Assembly (NCBI GenBank): GCA_018350325.1 | Contig: JAEVLN010000002.1 | Span: forward strand, 874,162-938,161 | Reading direction: 5' to 3' | DNA: 64,000 nt | From: Globodera rostochiensis | Taxonomy: Eukaryota > Nematoda > Chromadorea > Rhabditida > Heteroderidae | Part shown: positions 26,201 through 38,307 of the stretch, one piece after another | How positions within the stretch are numbered: position 1 is the first letter of the stretch | How the letters are laid out: the number at the start of each line of letters is the position of its first letter | Notes under the pieces: generated by a model | The model's database searches: none | What the model was told of the DNA's origin: nothing | The model's input: the letters and a program-made list of their open reading frames with translations, nothing else | Translations under genes and position numbers: made by a program

Positions 26201-26738
26201 TCGGTCGTAAGGACTTCCCTCCCCCCCCCCCAAATTCCCTAAATCCCATTTGTCCCCCCCGGCGTCCCGTCCATTCCATTCATTGTCTTCTCGTGTCCGT
26301 CGTCGTCGTCCAAAAGCTGCTTCCCGCCGATCCAAAGACCGACCAAACTGTGTGACCAGCGAATGTTTGCGCATTTACGTAGCAAACATTTGAAAGAAAA
26401 TTTGGGCGCTTAAATAAACGCAAATTTTAGGTTGAATTTATTGCAAATTTGTTCAAAATAATACATAAAAATAATTATGTTGAAACAACAAACAAAAAAT
26501 GCCAAAATATAAATTCAAATTTAAAAAAGAAAAGCAAATAAATTTTAAAATATTTGCTTTAGGGTCAATTTTAAGTTCTTCAAATCAAATATTTTTTATT
26601 CAAATGTTATTCAGTCTCACCCGATGGAATCGCCTACTTTTTCTGCTTTAACGTCGCTCAAAATTTCAATTTTTAAAAAGATGTTCCATTTAAATACAAA
26701 AATGTTGGCTAAAATGTGACCATTCTTCCTTTTCCTGT
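17248..26738. other. Intergenic, RhoGEF 5' side to GPCR 3' side
   Basis: No supportable gene in about 9.5 kb. It holds the RhoGEF upstream region, GATC/TGATCA-rich tracts (17,340-17,660 and 21,960-22,870), many C or G homopolymers of 8-13 bp, CT/GT-rich low complexity at 19,580-19,930, and one copy of the GATTGG...AAAGTTATGGCC motif (18,261-18,292). Reading frames here are short and low in complexity. Confidence 0.7.
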
Positions 26739-29700
26739 TCAATCGTCATGCTTCATCTTCCGGTGATAATCCTCATCACACAATACGTCATGCTTCATCT
26801 TCCGGTGATGATCCTCATCACACAATACGTCATGCTTCATCTTCCGGTGATGATCCTCATCACACAATACGTCATGCTTCATCTTCCGGTGATGATCCTC
26901 ATCACACAATACGTCATGCTTCATCTTCCTCCTCATCTTCCAATGTCCCCCATCCTCTTCTGCTGCTTCATCCACTCTTCCAAGCGGACATGACTCATAG
27001 GCTTTCCGATCAGCATTCCGTTTTTGATGAACATTTCCATTTGTCGACCCCCACAGCTTACCGGAAGTGCACTTTTCCACTAAAATAATTTAATTAAAAT
27101 ATTAAAAAGGGTCAAAGCACTGCCAACTTACGTCCGATCAGTGGTGATCGATGCTCCCGTGCCGTCACCAGCATTACTTTGTGCATGCCGTTTACTTCCG
27201 TTTGGTCGACGGCACCGCCGCCTCTTGCCCTCGGGCAATTTGGTTGTTGTGCCGGCGGTGCTGGTGGGGCCGCCACTGTCAACGTCAATGGCGGCATTTT
27301 CTTGTGGCCAAAATGGCACAGGAAAGTGGCACGGAAGGGCCGCGAGAAGTTGTAGTAAATGGCAAAGTTCAGCGACGAGTTGAACACCACCAACAAGTTG
27401 GAGATGTCGATGATGTAGTTGATGCGCCAAGACAGTGCACTGGACAAGTGCTAAATGTGGAACAGCGGGAGATGATTCAATTTGAAATTGATACAATCTC
27501 AATTTTTGGAATTGAACGCCAAGCTCCTTATGGCATGGCGCCAAACGAATTCGGCATAACTCAAACAGCGACATTCATACCAAAACAAGTTTGGGCACAT
27601 TGTTCAGGAATAATCATTTCAAAATAAATCAAAAAGTTTAAAAAATGTATGTATGATAACGATCAGAACATACGCTTTCAAAAATGTTGATCAGCAGGGC
27701 AATTATATTGCAGAGGATGAACAGCAAAACGACCAAAATCTAAAAATAGCGCGTTTGAATCAGTAACCTAATTGAACGAATTTAATTAAAATTTGAATCC
27801 GATCAGATAGAGGATCTGATTGAATTCAATCAGATAGAGATCTGATTGAATTCAAATTTGTTCAGATTTGTTTCAAAAGTTCCTTTGATCGGAAGTTGTC
27901 ATCCCAGGATATATTGATCAAATAAGGGATCCGACTCTGATAATAACTAAAAGCACGCAGAATCAAGGCATTCTGTAGATCAAATACCCGATTCCAAATG
28001 ATTCTGTAGCTTCTCTAATCAGATCGGATCAAATAGAACTGTCTGTATGTCGATCAGATATTTTGAGCTTGATTATAATAACAAAATCAACATAGATTGA
28101 TTAATCGGTTTCCTACCAGTGCCATGTTGTCCTCGGAGTTTCCCCGCTTGCAGATCATCGTGCCGACGATCACCGCCGTGTTCAGTGCGATCAGAATGAC
28201 CAGAGGGCCGACAGCGAGGAAGAAAGCGTACATGTATTTGTAGTAGATCAACGTGTAACTTAATTAGCTGTCATTCTTTTTTATTAAAAAAGGGTTTGTT
28301 TAGAGAATTTGAAGCATTAAATGCAAACTTTTTCATTTTTACGGCATTTTCTCAAATATTTAAGGTTTAAAAATGCCAAGATTAAATATTTTTAAAGACC
28401 ACACCGGTTTGTAAATGATTTATTTTTTTCATTTTTTGTTTAAAACGTTTATTCGTAAAATTCGTCGTCATGATACGTCGGGTTGTAGCGAAGCGGAGCT
28501 GGACAAAGCTCAACAGATGCGCTTTGAAAGGTTGGATGCCAACAATTGAGCAAAATGGACTCAAAACAGTGTCTGAAATTGAACAAATTAAATCGCCCAG
28601 CAAATCCTGATCAGCAGATTTATTTTTCGTATTTCCAATGTAAAGTTAAATGTGTTAATTCAATCATTGAAAATGTTTTCAAATTTTCCAACGGTAACGC
28701 TTTGTTGGCAAAATGGAATATAGGGGGAGCCCAACCCTTTTGGTTTGCAACAACATTCGTAATTTAGGAGCAATTTTCTAAACAAATCTCTTTAAAATCT
28801 TCAAAAAACTTTCCCGGCCTATCGGCACCCCCCCCCCCCCCCAGAAGTGAAGCAGAAAAAAGCATTTTTGAAAAATTGCTTAACAAAAATGAAATAAATA
28901 GAAAAAAATACCCTCAAGAATCGACTTCCCCCCCCCCATTATGGCGTGTGTTGAATTAGCGCCATTAATTTTGTGCTTGGCAAAACGTCTCTTTTAACTT
29001 ACGGAACATTGTAAAGAAAGGCAAACAGCAGCACCGCGCAAATGGTCGCCTTTTGAAAGCATTGCCGCGCAAAAAGGTCCTTTGCTGCGCGAGGAAGCCA
29101 AACCTTTTCAAGTAGTTCAAGCAGTTCATGTGTTTATTGAATTGCGTTGAGAAAGTTTTATAAATTTAATTCAACTTGGCCATGAGATCCAATACCGAAC
29201 AACAACAACAAAACTTTAAGCAGTTCATGTGTTTATTGAATTGCGTTGAGAAAGTTTTATAAATTTAATTCAACTTGGCCATGAGATCCAATACCGAACA
29301 ACAACAACAAAACTTTAAGCAGTTCATGTGTTTATTGAATTGCGTTGAGAAAGTTTTATAAATTTAATTCAACTTGGCCATGAGATCCAATACCGAACAA
29401 CAACAACAAAACTTTAAGCAGTTCATGTGTTTATTGAATTGCGTTGAGAAAGTTTTATAAATTTAATTCAACTTGGCCATGAGATCCAATACCGAACAAC
29501 AACAACAAAACTTTAAGCAGTTCATGTGTTTATTGAATTGCGTTGAGAAAGGTTTATTAAATTTAATTCACCCCTTCTGGCAACTTGGCCATGAGATCCA
29601 ATACCGAACAAAAACAACAGAAACGCCCAAATTTTTGGCACCTGCACAAAGCAGTCAATGCCGGCCACAAGCGTGAAATAGACGGAACATGTCTGCGCGA

Positions 29701-32700
29701 TCATGGCGGCCGGGTACACAATGGGCGACAGCGACCCGTAGACGACGGACAGGGCCAACGAGTAGCGACGGATTGAGTCCACGAAGAACAGAAACAGCGC
29801 GGTGATGATCACCTGATTACGGTAGAAGAAAGAAATATAAATCAGCGCCTTCGTGTGATCAGATTCGGGAAGAATTGGATAATCAATGTAAAGGTCTTGT
29901 TTAATTCCAATTTTAAAAAAAAATTAAATTTGTCAAAATTGTTTAATTTGTGGTCAAAATTCAAAATTTTGTTGCTTACCGCGGCGTCGGAACAGCCGAG
30001 CGCCGAAAGGTACAAACTGCCGCTGTACGACTGACGCAGAGAGACGCGACTTAGAAAATATTATTTATTATTAAGGCTAATATTTTTAAGCAAATTCCTA
30101 TTTTTCTGCAGAATTTGTTTAGGCGAGTTATGCACGAAAATTATGTTTTTAGTCGGAAATATTCGGACCTAAAAAACCTTTTTTGGGGTTTTCGAGCTAA
30201 AAATAATAGTCTCGGGCCTATTTTAGAGATTTTTTGTGCCTATTTCGCCATTTTTCCAAAACAGAAATGCAATAAATTCATTTTTGATCTTGCCAAGATC
30301 ATCAATTTTTTATTAAAAAAACGATAAATGATACGAATTTTCTTGTCAAAATCCTTCAAAGCAAATTTTTTTCCTCGCCCAAATAAAATCGACTTTGTTT
30401 TTTTGAACAATGCCATCGTTAAAGATCGATTTCAAGTGAATGCATATGAATATACCACCAACCTGTACACGAATGCGGACAAAACGTTGCCGCACAGCCC
30501 GCACAGCGAAATGAATGGCAGCAAAAGGCCAATGACCACCAAATTGTACTGTAAATGGATGGGATGGGAGTACTGTAAATGGATGGGATGGGAGTACTGT
30601 AAATGGATGGGATGGGAGTACTGTAAATGGATGGGATGGGAGTACTGTAAATGGATGGGATGGGAGTACTGTAAATGGATGGGATGGGAGTACTGTAAAT
30701 GGATGGGATGGGAGTACTGTAAATGGATGGGATGGGAGTACTGTAAATGGATGGGATGGGAGTACTGTAAATGGATGGGATGGGAGTACTGTAAATGGAT
30801 GGGATGGGAAGTACTGTAAATGGATGGGATGGGAGTACTGTAAATGGATGGGATGGGAGTACTGTAAATGGATGGGATGGGAGTACTGTAAATGGATGGG
30901 ATGGGAGTACTGTAAATGGATGGGATGGGAGTACTGTAAATGGATGGGATGGGAGTACTGTAAATGGATGGGATGGGAGTACTGTAAATGGATGGGATGG
31001 GAGTACTGTAAATGGATGGGATGGGAGTACTGTAATGGATGGGATGGGAGTACTGTAAATGGATGGGATGGGAGTACTGTAAATGGATGGGATGGGAGTA
31101 CTGTAAATGGATGGGATGGGAGTACTGTAAATGGGATGGGATGGGAGTACTGTAAATGGATGGGATGGGAGTACTGTAAATGGATGGGATGGGAGTACTG
31201 TAAATGGATGGGATGGGAGTACTGTAAATGGATGGGATGGGAGTACTGTAAATGGATGGGATGGGAGTACTGTAAATGGATGGGATGGGAGTACTGTAAA
31301 TGGATGGGATGGGAGTACTGTAAATGGATGGGATGGGAGTACTGTAAATGGATGGGATGGGAGTACTGTAAATGGATGGGATGGGAGTACTGTAAATGGA
31401 TGGGATGGGAGTACTGTAAATGGATGGGATGGGAGTACTGTAAATGGATGGGATGGGAGTACTGTAAATGGATGGGATGGGAGTACTGTAAATGGATGGG
31501 ATGGGAGTACTGTAAATGGATGGGATGGGAGTACTGTAAATGGATGGGATGGGAGTACTGTAATGGAGGGATGGAGTACTGTAAATGGATGGGATGGGAG
31601 TACTGTAAATTGGGATGGGAGTACTGTAAATGGATGGGATGGGAGTACTGTAAATGGATGGGATGGGAGTACTGTAAATGGATGGGATGGGAGTACTGTA
31701 AATGGATGGGATGGGAGTACTGTAAATGGATGGGATGGGAGTACTGTAAATGGATGGGATGGGAGTACTGTAAATGGATGGGATGGGAGTACTGTAAATG
31801 GATGGGATGGGAGTACTGTAAAGGATGGGATGGGAGTACTGTAAATGGATGGGATGGGAGTACTGTAAATGGATGGGATGGGAGTACTGTAAATGGATGG
31901 GATGGGAGTACTGTAAATGGATGGGATGGGAGTACTGTAAATGGATGGGATGGGAGTACTGTAAATGGATGGGATGGGAGTACTGTAAATGGATGGGATG
32001 GGAGTACTGTAAATGGATGGGATGGGAGTACTGTAAATGGATGGGATGGGAGTACTGTAAATGGATGGGATGGGAGTACTGTAAATGGATGGATGGGAGT
32101 ACTGTAAATGGATGGGATGGGAGTACTGTAAATGGATGGGATGGGAGTACTGTAAATGGATGGGATGGAGTACTGTAAATGGAGGGATGGGAGTACTGTA
32201 AATGGATGGGATGGGAGTACTGTAAATGGATGGGATGGGAGTACTGTAAATGGATGGGATGGGAGTACTGTAAATGGATGGGATGGGAAGTACTGTAAAT
32301 GGATGGGATGGGAGTACTGTAAATGGATGGGATGGGAGTACTGTAAATGGATGGGATGGGAGTACTGTAAATGGATGGGATGGGAGTACTGTAAATGGAT
32401 GGGATGGGAGTACTGTAAATGGATGGGATGGGAGTACTGTAAATGGATGGGATGGGAGTACTGTAAATGGATGGGATGGAGTACGTAAATGGATGGGATG
32501 GAGTACTGTAAATGGATGGGATGGGAGTACTGTAAATGGATGGGATGGGAGTACTGTAAATGGATGGGATGGGAGTACTGTAAATGGATGGGATGGGAGT
32601 ACTGTAAATGGATGGGATGGGAGTACTGTAAATGGATGGGATGGGAGTACTGTAAATGGATGGGATGGGAGTACTGTAAATGGATGGGATGGGAGTACTG

Positions 32701-34905
32701 TAAATGGATGGGATGGGAGGTACTGTAAATGGATGGGATGGGAGTACTGTAATGGATGGGATGGGAGTACTGTAAATGGATGGGATGGGAGTACTGTAAT
32801 GGATGGGATGGGAGTACTGTAAATGGATGGGATGGGAGTACTGTAAATGGATGGGATGGGAGTACTGTAAATGGATGGGATGGGAGTACTGTAAATGGAT
32901 GGGATGGGAGTACTGTAAATGGATGGGATGGGAGTACTGTAAATGGATGGGATGGGAGTACTGTAAATGGATGGGATGGGAGTACTGTAAATGGATGGGA
33001 TGGGAGTACTGTAAATGGATGGGATGGGAGTACTGTAAATGGATGGGATGGGAGTACTGTAAATGGATGGGATGGGAGTACTGTAAATGGATGGGATGGG
33101 AGTACTGTAAATGGATGGGATGGGAGTACTGTAAATGGATGGGATGGGAGTACTGTAAATGGATGGGATGGGAGTACTGTAAATGGATGGGATGGGAGTA
33201 CTGTAAATGGATGGGATGGGAGTACTGTAAATGGATGGGATGGGAGTACTGTAAATGGATGGGATGGGAGTACTGTAAATGGATGGGATGGGAGTACTGT
33301 AAATGGATGGGATGGGAGTACTGTAAATGGATGGGATGGGAGTACTGTAAATGGATGGGATGGGAGTACTGTAAATGGATGGGATGGGAGTACTGTAAAT
33401 GGATGGGATGGGAGTAAAGTTGTAAATGGATGGGATGGGAGTACTGTAAATGGATGGGATGGGAGTACTGTAAATGGATGGGATGGGAGTACTGTAAATG
33501 GATGGGATGGGAGTACTGTAAATGGATGGGATGGGAGTACTGTAAATGGATGGGATGGGAGTACTGTAAATGGATGGGATGGGAGTACTGTAAATGGATG
33601 GGATGGGAGTACTGTAAATGGATGGGATGGGAGAGTACTGTAAATGGATGGGATGGGAGTACTGTAAATGGATGGGATGGGAGTACTGTAAATGGATGGG
33701 ATGGGAGTACTGTAAATGGATGGGATGGGAGTACTGTAAATGGATGGGATGGGAGTACTGTAAATGGATGGGATGGGATGGAGTACTGTAAATGGATGGG
33801 ATGGGAGTACTGTAAATGGATGGGATGGGAGTACTGTAAATGGATGGGATGGGAGTACTGTAAATGGATGGGATGGGAGTACTGTAAATGGATGGGATGG
33901 GAGTACTGTAAATGGATGGGATGGGAGTACTGTAAATGGATGGGATGGGAGTACTGTAAATGGATGGGATGGGAGTACTGTAAATGGATGGGATGGGAGT
34001 ACTGTAAATGGATGGGATGGGAGTACTGTAAATGGATGGGATGGGAGTACTGTAAATGGATGGGATGGGAGTACTGTAAATGGATGGGATGGGAGTACTG
34101 TAAATGGATGGGATGGGAGTACTGTAAATGGATGGGATGGGAGTACTGTAAATGGATGGGATGGGAGTACTGTAAATGGATGGGATGGGAGTACTGTAAA
34201 TGGATGGGATGGGAGTACTGTAAATGGATGGGATGGGAGTACTGTAAATGGATGGGATGGGAGTACTGTAAATGGATGGGATGGGAGTACTGTAAATGGA
34301 TGGGATGGGAGTACTGTAAATGGATGGGATGGGAGTACTGTAAATGCGATAAACGATGAAAGCACGGAAGTGATTAGAAATCAGTGTCTCAATTTTCAAG
34401 AAATGATTTTCTGGAAACCGAATAAAATTAAAATAAATTCAGTACTTTCTTTGCAAAATCTGTATAGGTTATACTATTCGACTGATCAAAGGTCGTTGTT
34501 GATAACTAACTGTCGAATCAAAAACAGGGATCATACGGTAATGTAGAATTGATCGGACGCAAATTGCGTGCACAGGCCGCAGTTGGGCAGACAGTTGGTG
34601 AAGTTGGGCCAGTTGATGATGCCGTACCGGAACAGCAGGTGCACCTTGACATTTTGAATTACTCCAGATTCCGAGAAGTTTGATTCTGATTTGAACGCAA
34701 GGTTACATTATAAGTCTGATCAGAAAGGCACTGATCAGAGAGCTTTTGTCAGAATTTGTCGGAAATTCTTTACATTTTCGATGGTTTTCTGTTCGGCATT
34801 GTCCGCCGCAGTCAAATTGCATTCGAACGGCAACATCGTCGGCTGCAATTCGATGTTCGCCTCGCCGTATTCCTCGGCATAATCCAAATTTGACAAATTG
34901 TCCAT
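26739..34905 (-). CDS. Class A peptide GPCR, FMRFamide-receptor-like (11 exons)
   Basis: Seven-transmembrane neuropeptide receptor. Exons: 34,774-34,905; 34,537-34,644; 30,463-30,548; 29,980-30,049; 29,642-29,812; 29,003-29,079; 28,477-28,521; 28,117-28,258; 27,674-27,739; 27,132-27,450; 26,739-27,079. All phases match: 1,557 nt, about 518 residues. Visible: ectodomain with N-glycosylation sites and CLPNCGLC; TM1 LPFISLCGLCGNVLSAFVYR; TM2 YLSALGCSDAA; TM3 PAAMIAQTCSVYFTLVAGID ending DCF instead of DRY; ECL2 ELCPAPLRYNPTY; TM5 YMYAFFLAVGPLVILIALN; TM6 LLFILCNIIALLINIFES; TM7 NLLVVFNSSLNFAIYYNFSR. TM1/TM2 and TM7 resemble nematode FMRFamide-related receptors; the exact ligand and subfamily cannot be told. 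Introns 2 and 5 hold tandem arrays and the tail encodes a 14-residue repeat. The ATG at 34,905 is the first in frame. Confidence 0.9.
26745..26935 (-). repeat. 42-bp coding minisatellite in the GPCR C-terminal tail
   Basis: About 4.4 copies of a 42-bp unit lie within the last coding exon and keep the frame, encoding 14-residue repeats RKMKHDVLCDEDHH. One copy has a G-to-A change on the plus strand (GATAATC for GATGATC), turning His into Tyr. The repeat adds alternating basic and acidic charge and one Cys per unit to the cytoplasmic tail, just before the stop. Confidence 0.95.
29120..29600. repeat. 99-bp tandem repeat, about 4.5 copies, in GPCR intron 5
   Basis: The phrase CAACTTGGCCATGAGATCC recurs at 29,172, 29,271, 29,370 and 29,469 (period 99), then at 29,581 after an extra CCCCTTCTGG-type insertion. 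Copies are nearly identical. The last copy lies about 40 bp from the exon 5 donor and the first lies about 40 bp from exon 6, so the array is most of the intron. Confidence 0.95.
30549..34345 (-). repeat. 24-bp minisatellite, about 158 copies, in GPCR intron 2
   Basis: A tandem array with a 24-bp unit (plus strand: TACTGTAAATGG then ATGGGATGGGAG) occupies almost all of intron 2 of the receptor gene. Copies are near-identical, with scattered 1-5 bp indels (for example near 30,810, 31,565, 32,160, 32,483, 33,416 and 33,775). On the sense strand every unit ends TTTACAG. The array stops exactly at the 5' edge of the TM1 exon, whose own acceptor is the last unit. The unit is divisible by three and has no stop in any sense-strand frame. 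Confidence 0.98.
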
Positions 34906-37900
34906 AATTTGAAAAGCTAAAACGGAGAAAAATTGGGCTCAATGAATTAAAAAAGTGATTTTACGGGACAAAATTGTCGTTTAATAATTTAATTTAATTT
35001 CAGTGTGTCATTGTGCAAAAAAAAATTTTTACTTTGTTGCATTAATATATTTGTCTTAATATATAACGAATTTTACTTCAATTAATTTTGACTAAAAACG
35101 AACTAAAAATTCGAAACCCACTTATGATTTTTAAACAATGGATTTATACCCATAAATATTTAACAAGCAAAATTTTGCTCTTTTTAATAAGCTCCTAATT
35201 TACTAATTTATAAGGCATTTATTACCCATAAATATTTAACGAGCTTTAATTTAAAAATGTTGCCTAATGAGCTCCTAATTTATATTAAAAAGTTAAACAA
35301 TTTGATGGTCATACCTAAATATGTAATGCTAATTAATAGGGTGGACTAAAAAATTGACCAAAAAACCCCAAAAAATGCCAAAATATTGATTTAAAATTAC
35401 ATTTTTCGTTTTTATTGCATCTTTTTTAAGAAATTTTGGGAAAAACTGCCTGAAGTATTGTATTTCTACAAAAATTTTCGGAAAAATGCCTAAAAATTGC
35501 ATTTTTCTCAAGAAAAATGGCTAAAATATTGATTTATTCTCAAAAAGCCAAAATATTGAATTATATTGACTAAAAAGTCGCTCTAATTCTAAAATTTTCG
35601 AAATGAAGCTATTTTTGGGCTTCTCTCGTCAAACTCTATGCGCAAAAAAAACATGAAAAATTAAAATTAAAGTTTTGAAAAAATATATTTTTTATTATTA
35701 TTATTAAATAAGATTTTTATGGAAAACAACAATTTCTTGTTTAATACATAATTATTAAAATATTTTATACAAGAATTAACAATTTTTGGCGGAATTTATC
35801 ATCTTTTTTTAGGGTAAAATTTGCGCGCGGTGTTAAACAGAAATTCTCAGCAATTATTCGGAGCCCTAATCGAACCTAAACTAATCTAAACAGCGCACAT
35901 TTCATTAGAGGGGCAATGGCGCGTAATTTTTCGTTGTTGGCATTTGGCGCCGCAATAGACAGCCCCCCCCCCCCAAAAAACAATTAGTTTTTTGGCATTT
36001 CAAATGCCAAAATGAGATAAAATGTGGACAGAAATTGTTGACATGGACGGCACCCAACGCATTGTGTCGCGCATGTAATTGAATTATTGCATCAGGGTTG
36101 ACAAACAATTCACATGTTTTATACTGGAGTTGAATTAGACTAGACCGGACTGTCCAGATGGATAGGGAGGGATGTGCTCGGATTACAAAAGATCTTTCGG
36201 GAATTCTTATTTTTTCCTTAAAAAATGAGAAATTTTCACAAAGTTAAAAATATGGCAAAATTATGGCAAATGTGGAAATATGGCAAACTTCTAAAATTAT
36301 GGCATTTGCCATAAAAATAGGGCATTCTGGCCGCCCTGCTCGCGCTCGGTAAATTTAAGCTAAATGCCACCAGGGGGACGAAGCCGAGCTGACCGTTTCA
36401 ACAAAAAGTGTGTGTGTGTTCATGCTCAAACTGTCCATGCCCAAACCCCCGCGGTGTTTTTCACAGTTTTTTTGACATACTTTTTGGAGAGGTTCATCAA
36501 ATCTTAGAGGACGCCATGCCATAAGTTTTTTCGTAGACAACCAAATGCTGTGGATTTGTTATAATTTGAAAGCTCCCCGAGTTTGAAGATGTTGAAGGTG
36601 AAAGCTGATAGACTTTTACAGGATTTGGGTGGTTAAAAACATAAAATTGTGTCCTAAAACGACGGGAAGGGCGGGGAGAAGCTCCCCTGAGGGCTTTTGA
36701 AAGGTATTATTGGCGCTTTATGAAGAGTTATGGATGCCATTCTCTGAGGGGGTGGGGGGCGTAGTGAAAGAACAGATAGGCGGGGGAGGGCATTTAAATC
36801 CTTCAAGTTTTTGGCAAAGGTGTTGAAAAATTAAATTTTTAATTTGTTAAGCAATTTTAAATATAATTTTATTTTGCCAAATTTAAAATTTAATTTCAAT
36901 GCACACTTTCCGTTTGGGGCGTTCCGCGACCAAAATTTTTTTCAATGTATTAAGAGAATCATTATTATTTGATGTGTGTGTGATGGTTTGTATTCTATTT
37001 TATATGCCAAAAATGCTCAAAAATGCCAAAATGAGATTGGACAAATATTTGCACACAAAAATTTGATAGCCTTCCAATGTCCAATTATTTTTTGATTTGA
37101 ATTGTTCGAGATGCCAAAATATTAGGAAATTATCAATCATTTTTCTCATTTCAAGGATTTTTCGATTGGCCAACAAAAATTTTTGTGCCATTCTTTGCCG
37201 CCACTATTTTTGGCATTACCAGAAAAGAATATTTTTATTAAATACACACATCATTTTGCATAATCTTCGCGACGACCAAAAATGAGAGGGCATTTTGAGA
37301 GAGCCGTCGATGGAGTGCCGGCCACCCCAAATTTGGCCATAAAAAGTGTGGGGAAAAGTGCCGAAAATGGCAAATGTTTCGAAGCGCTTTACGACCGGCG
37401 GTGTTACCTCTTCAAGAATGCCAGCGGAATATTAAAGTATTGAAGTGCCAAAAACTTTTCCGTTCCAAAATCTATCCAATTGTGACTAAAAAGTTACTCT
37501 AATTCAATCTTTTCCGCAAAAAAAACATATAAAAACATGAAAATCCGGGCCATAGTTATAAAATTCTAAGTTTTTTGAGCATTAAAAATGTAATTCTTTA
37601 GAGTGAACTTGCGCTTTTAGGCGTTATTTTAGAGCATTCAAAAATTTTGTTCAAAATTTTAGGGGCGAAAAAATGCCTTGTCACGTACATATGTACTGTA
37701 TTGCCTTGAAATGAATGGAAATTTGTCAAATAATCCAATTTTTCAACTTTAAGGCACTTCCGTGGAATCCAAGCCCCTAATTAGTCGCCCGGAAAGCGTT
37801 AGTGTCGTTTTTTTCGAAAAATTCTCTACGGAAAGTTGTGCTTATCCCCTCGGGGGAAAGGGCCAAATTCACTTTCGGCCCTCAAATTAAAGAAAATGAA

Positions 37901-38129
37901 TTTAATTGCGTTTGAGCCAAATGCGCGCCAAATGTGATTTAAATTTGGCGTTAAGCAGAAAGGCATTTCAAAAATGCATAATGCCCAAAATGTCTTTGGC
38001 AATAAGAAAAATTTCAATTGCGAATAAACAGTGGGCAGAATTTTAACTGCTCTTAATTAATATATAAAAATTATCAATGGGCCAGAGTTAAATTTACCAG
38101 AATTTTTTGGTCACGATGTCAGTCCTAAT

Positions 38130-38307
38130 TAGAGATCGGACTTGAGGGCCGCTTGAGATTAGTATCGATAATCCCGAAAAATCTCAATCTCGTAAAATCT
38201 CGAAAAAAAAAATTAAACGATCGAGATTTGTTCGAGATCACTGAAAAATCTTTAAAAAATCTCAGTAAAAATTGTTTGATCTCGAATCTCGATCGGTCCA
38301 GTCTCTA
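38130..38307. mobile_element. Short hAT-like MITE (TAGAGA termini)
   Basis: 178 bp, starting TAGAGATCGGAC and ending in the inverted form GTCCAGTCTCTA. Flanks GTCCTAAT (38,122-38,129) and GTCCTAAA (38,308-38,315) differ at one base of eight. The interior is built from GAGATT/AATCTC and CGATCGAGA words. A second copy in opposite orientation lies in the RhoGEF gene near 6,820-6,979. Confidence 0.75.

Noticed and set aside
29120..34345. CRISPR-like regular repeats
   Set aside because: Units are contiguous with no unique spacers, and the host sequence is plainly eukaryotic with spliced genes.
30346..34399. Two open frames of more than 1,300 codons on the minus strand
   Set aside because: They are the 24-bp minisatellite read through; the array has no stop in any sense frame. 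Not independent genes.
30328..34546. Plus-strand frames with repeated CKWMGWEY or STVNGWDG
   Set aside because: Antisense translation of the same minisatellite.
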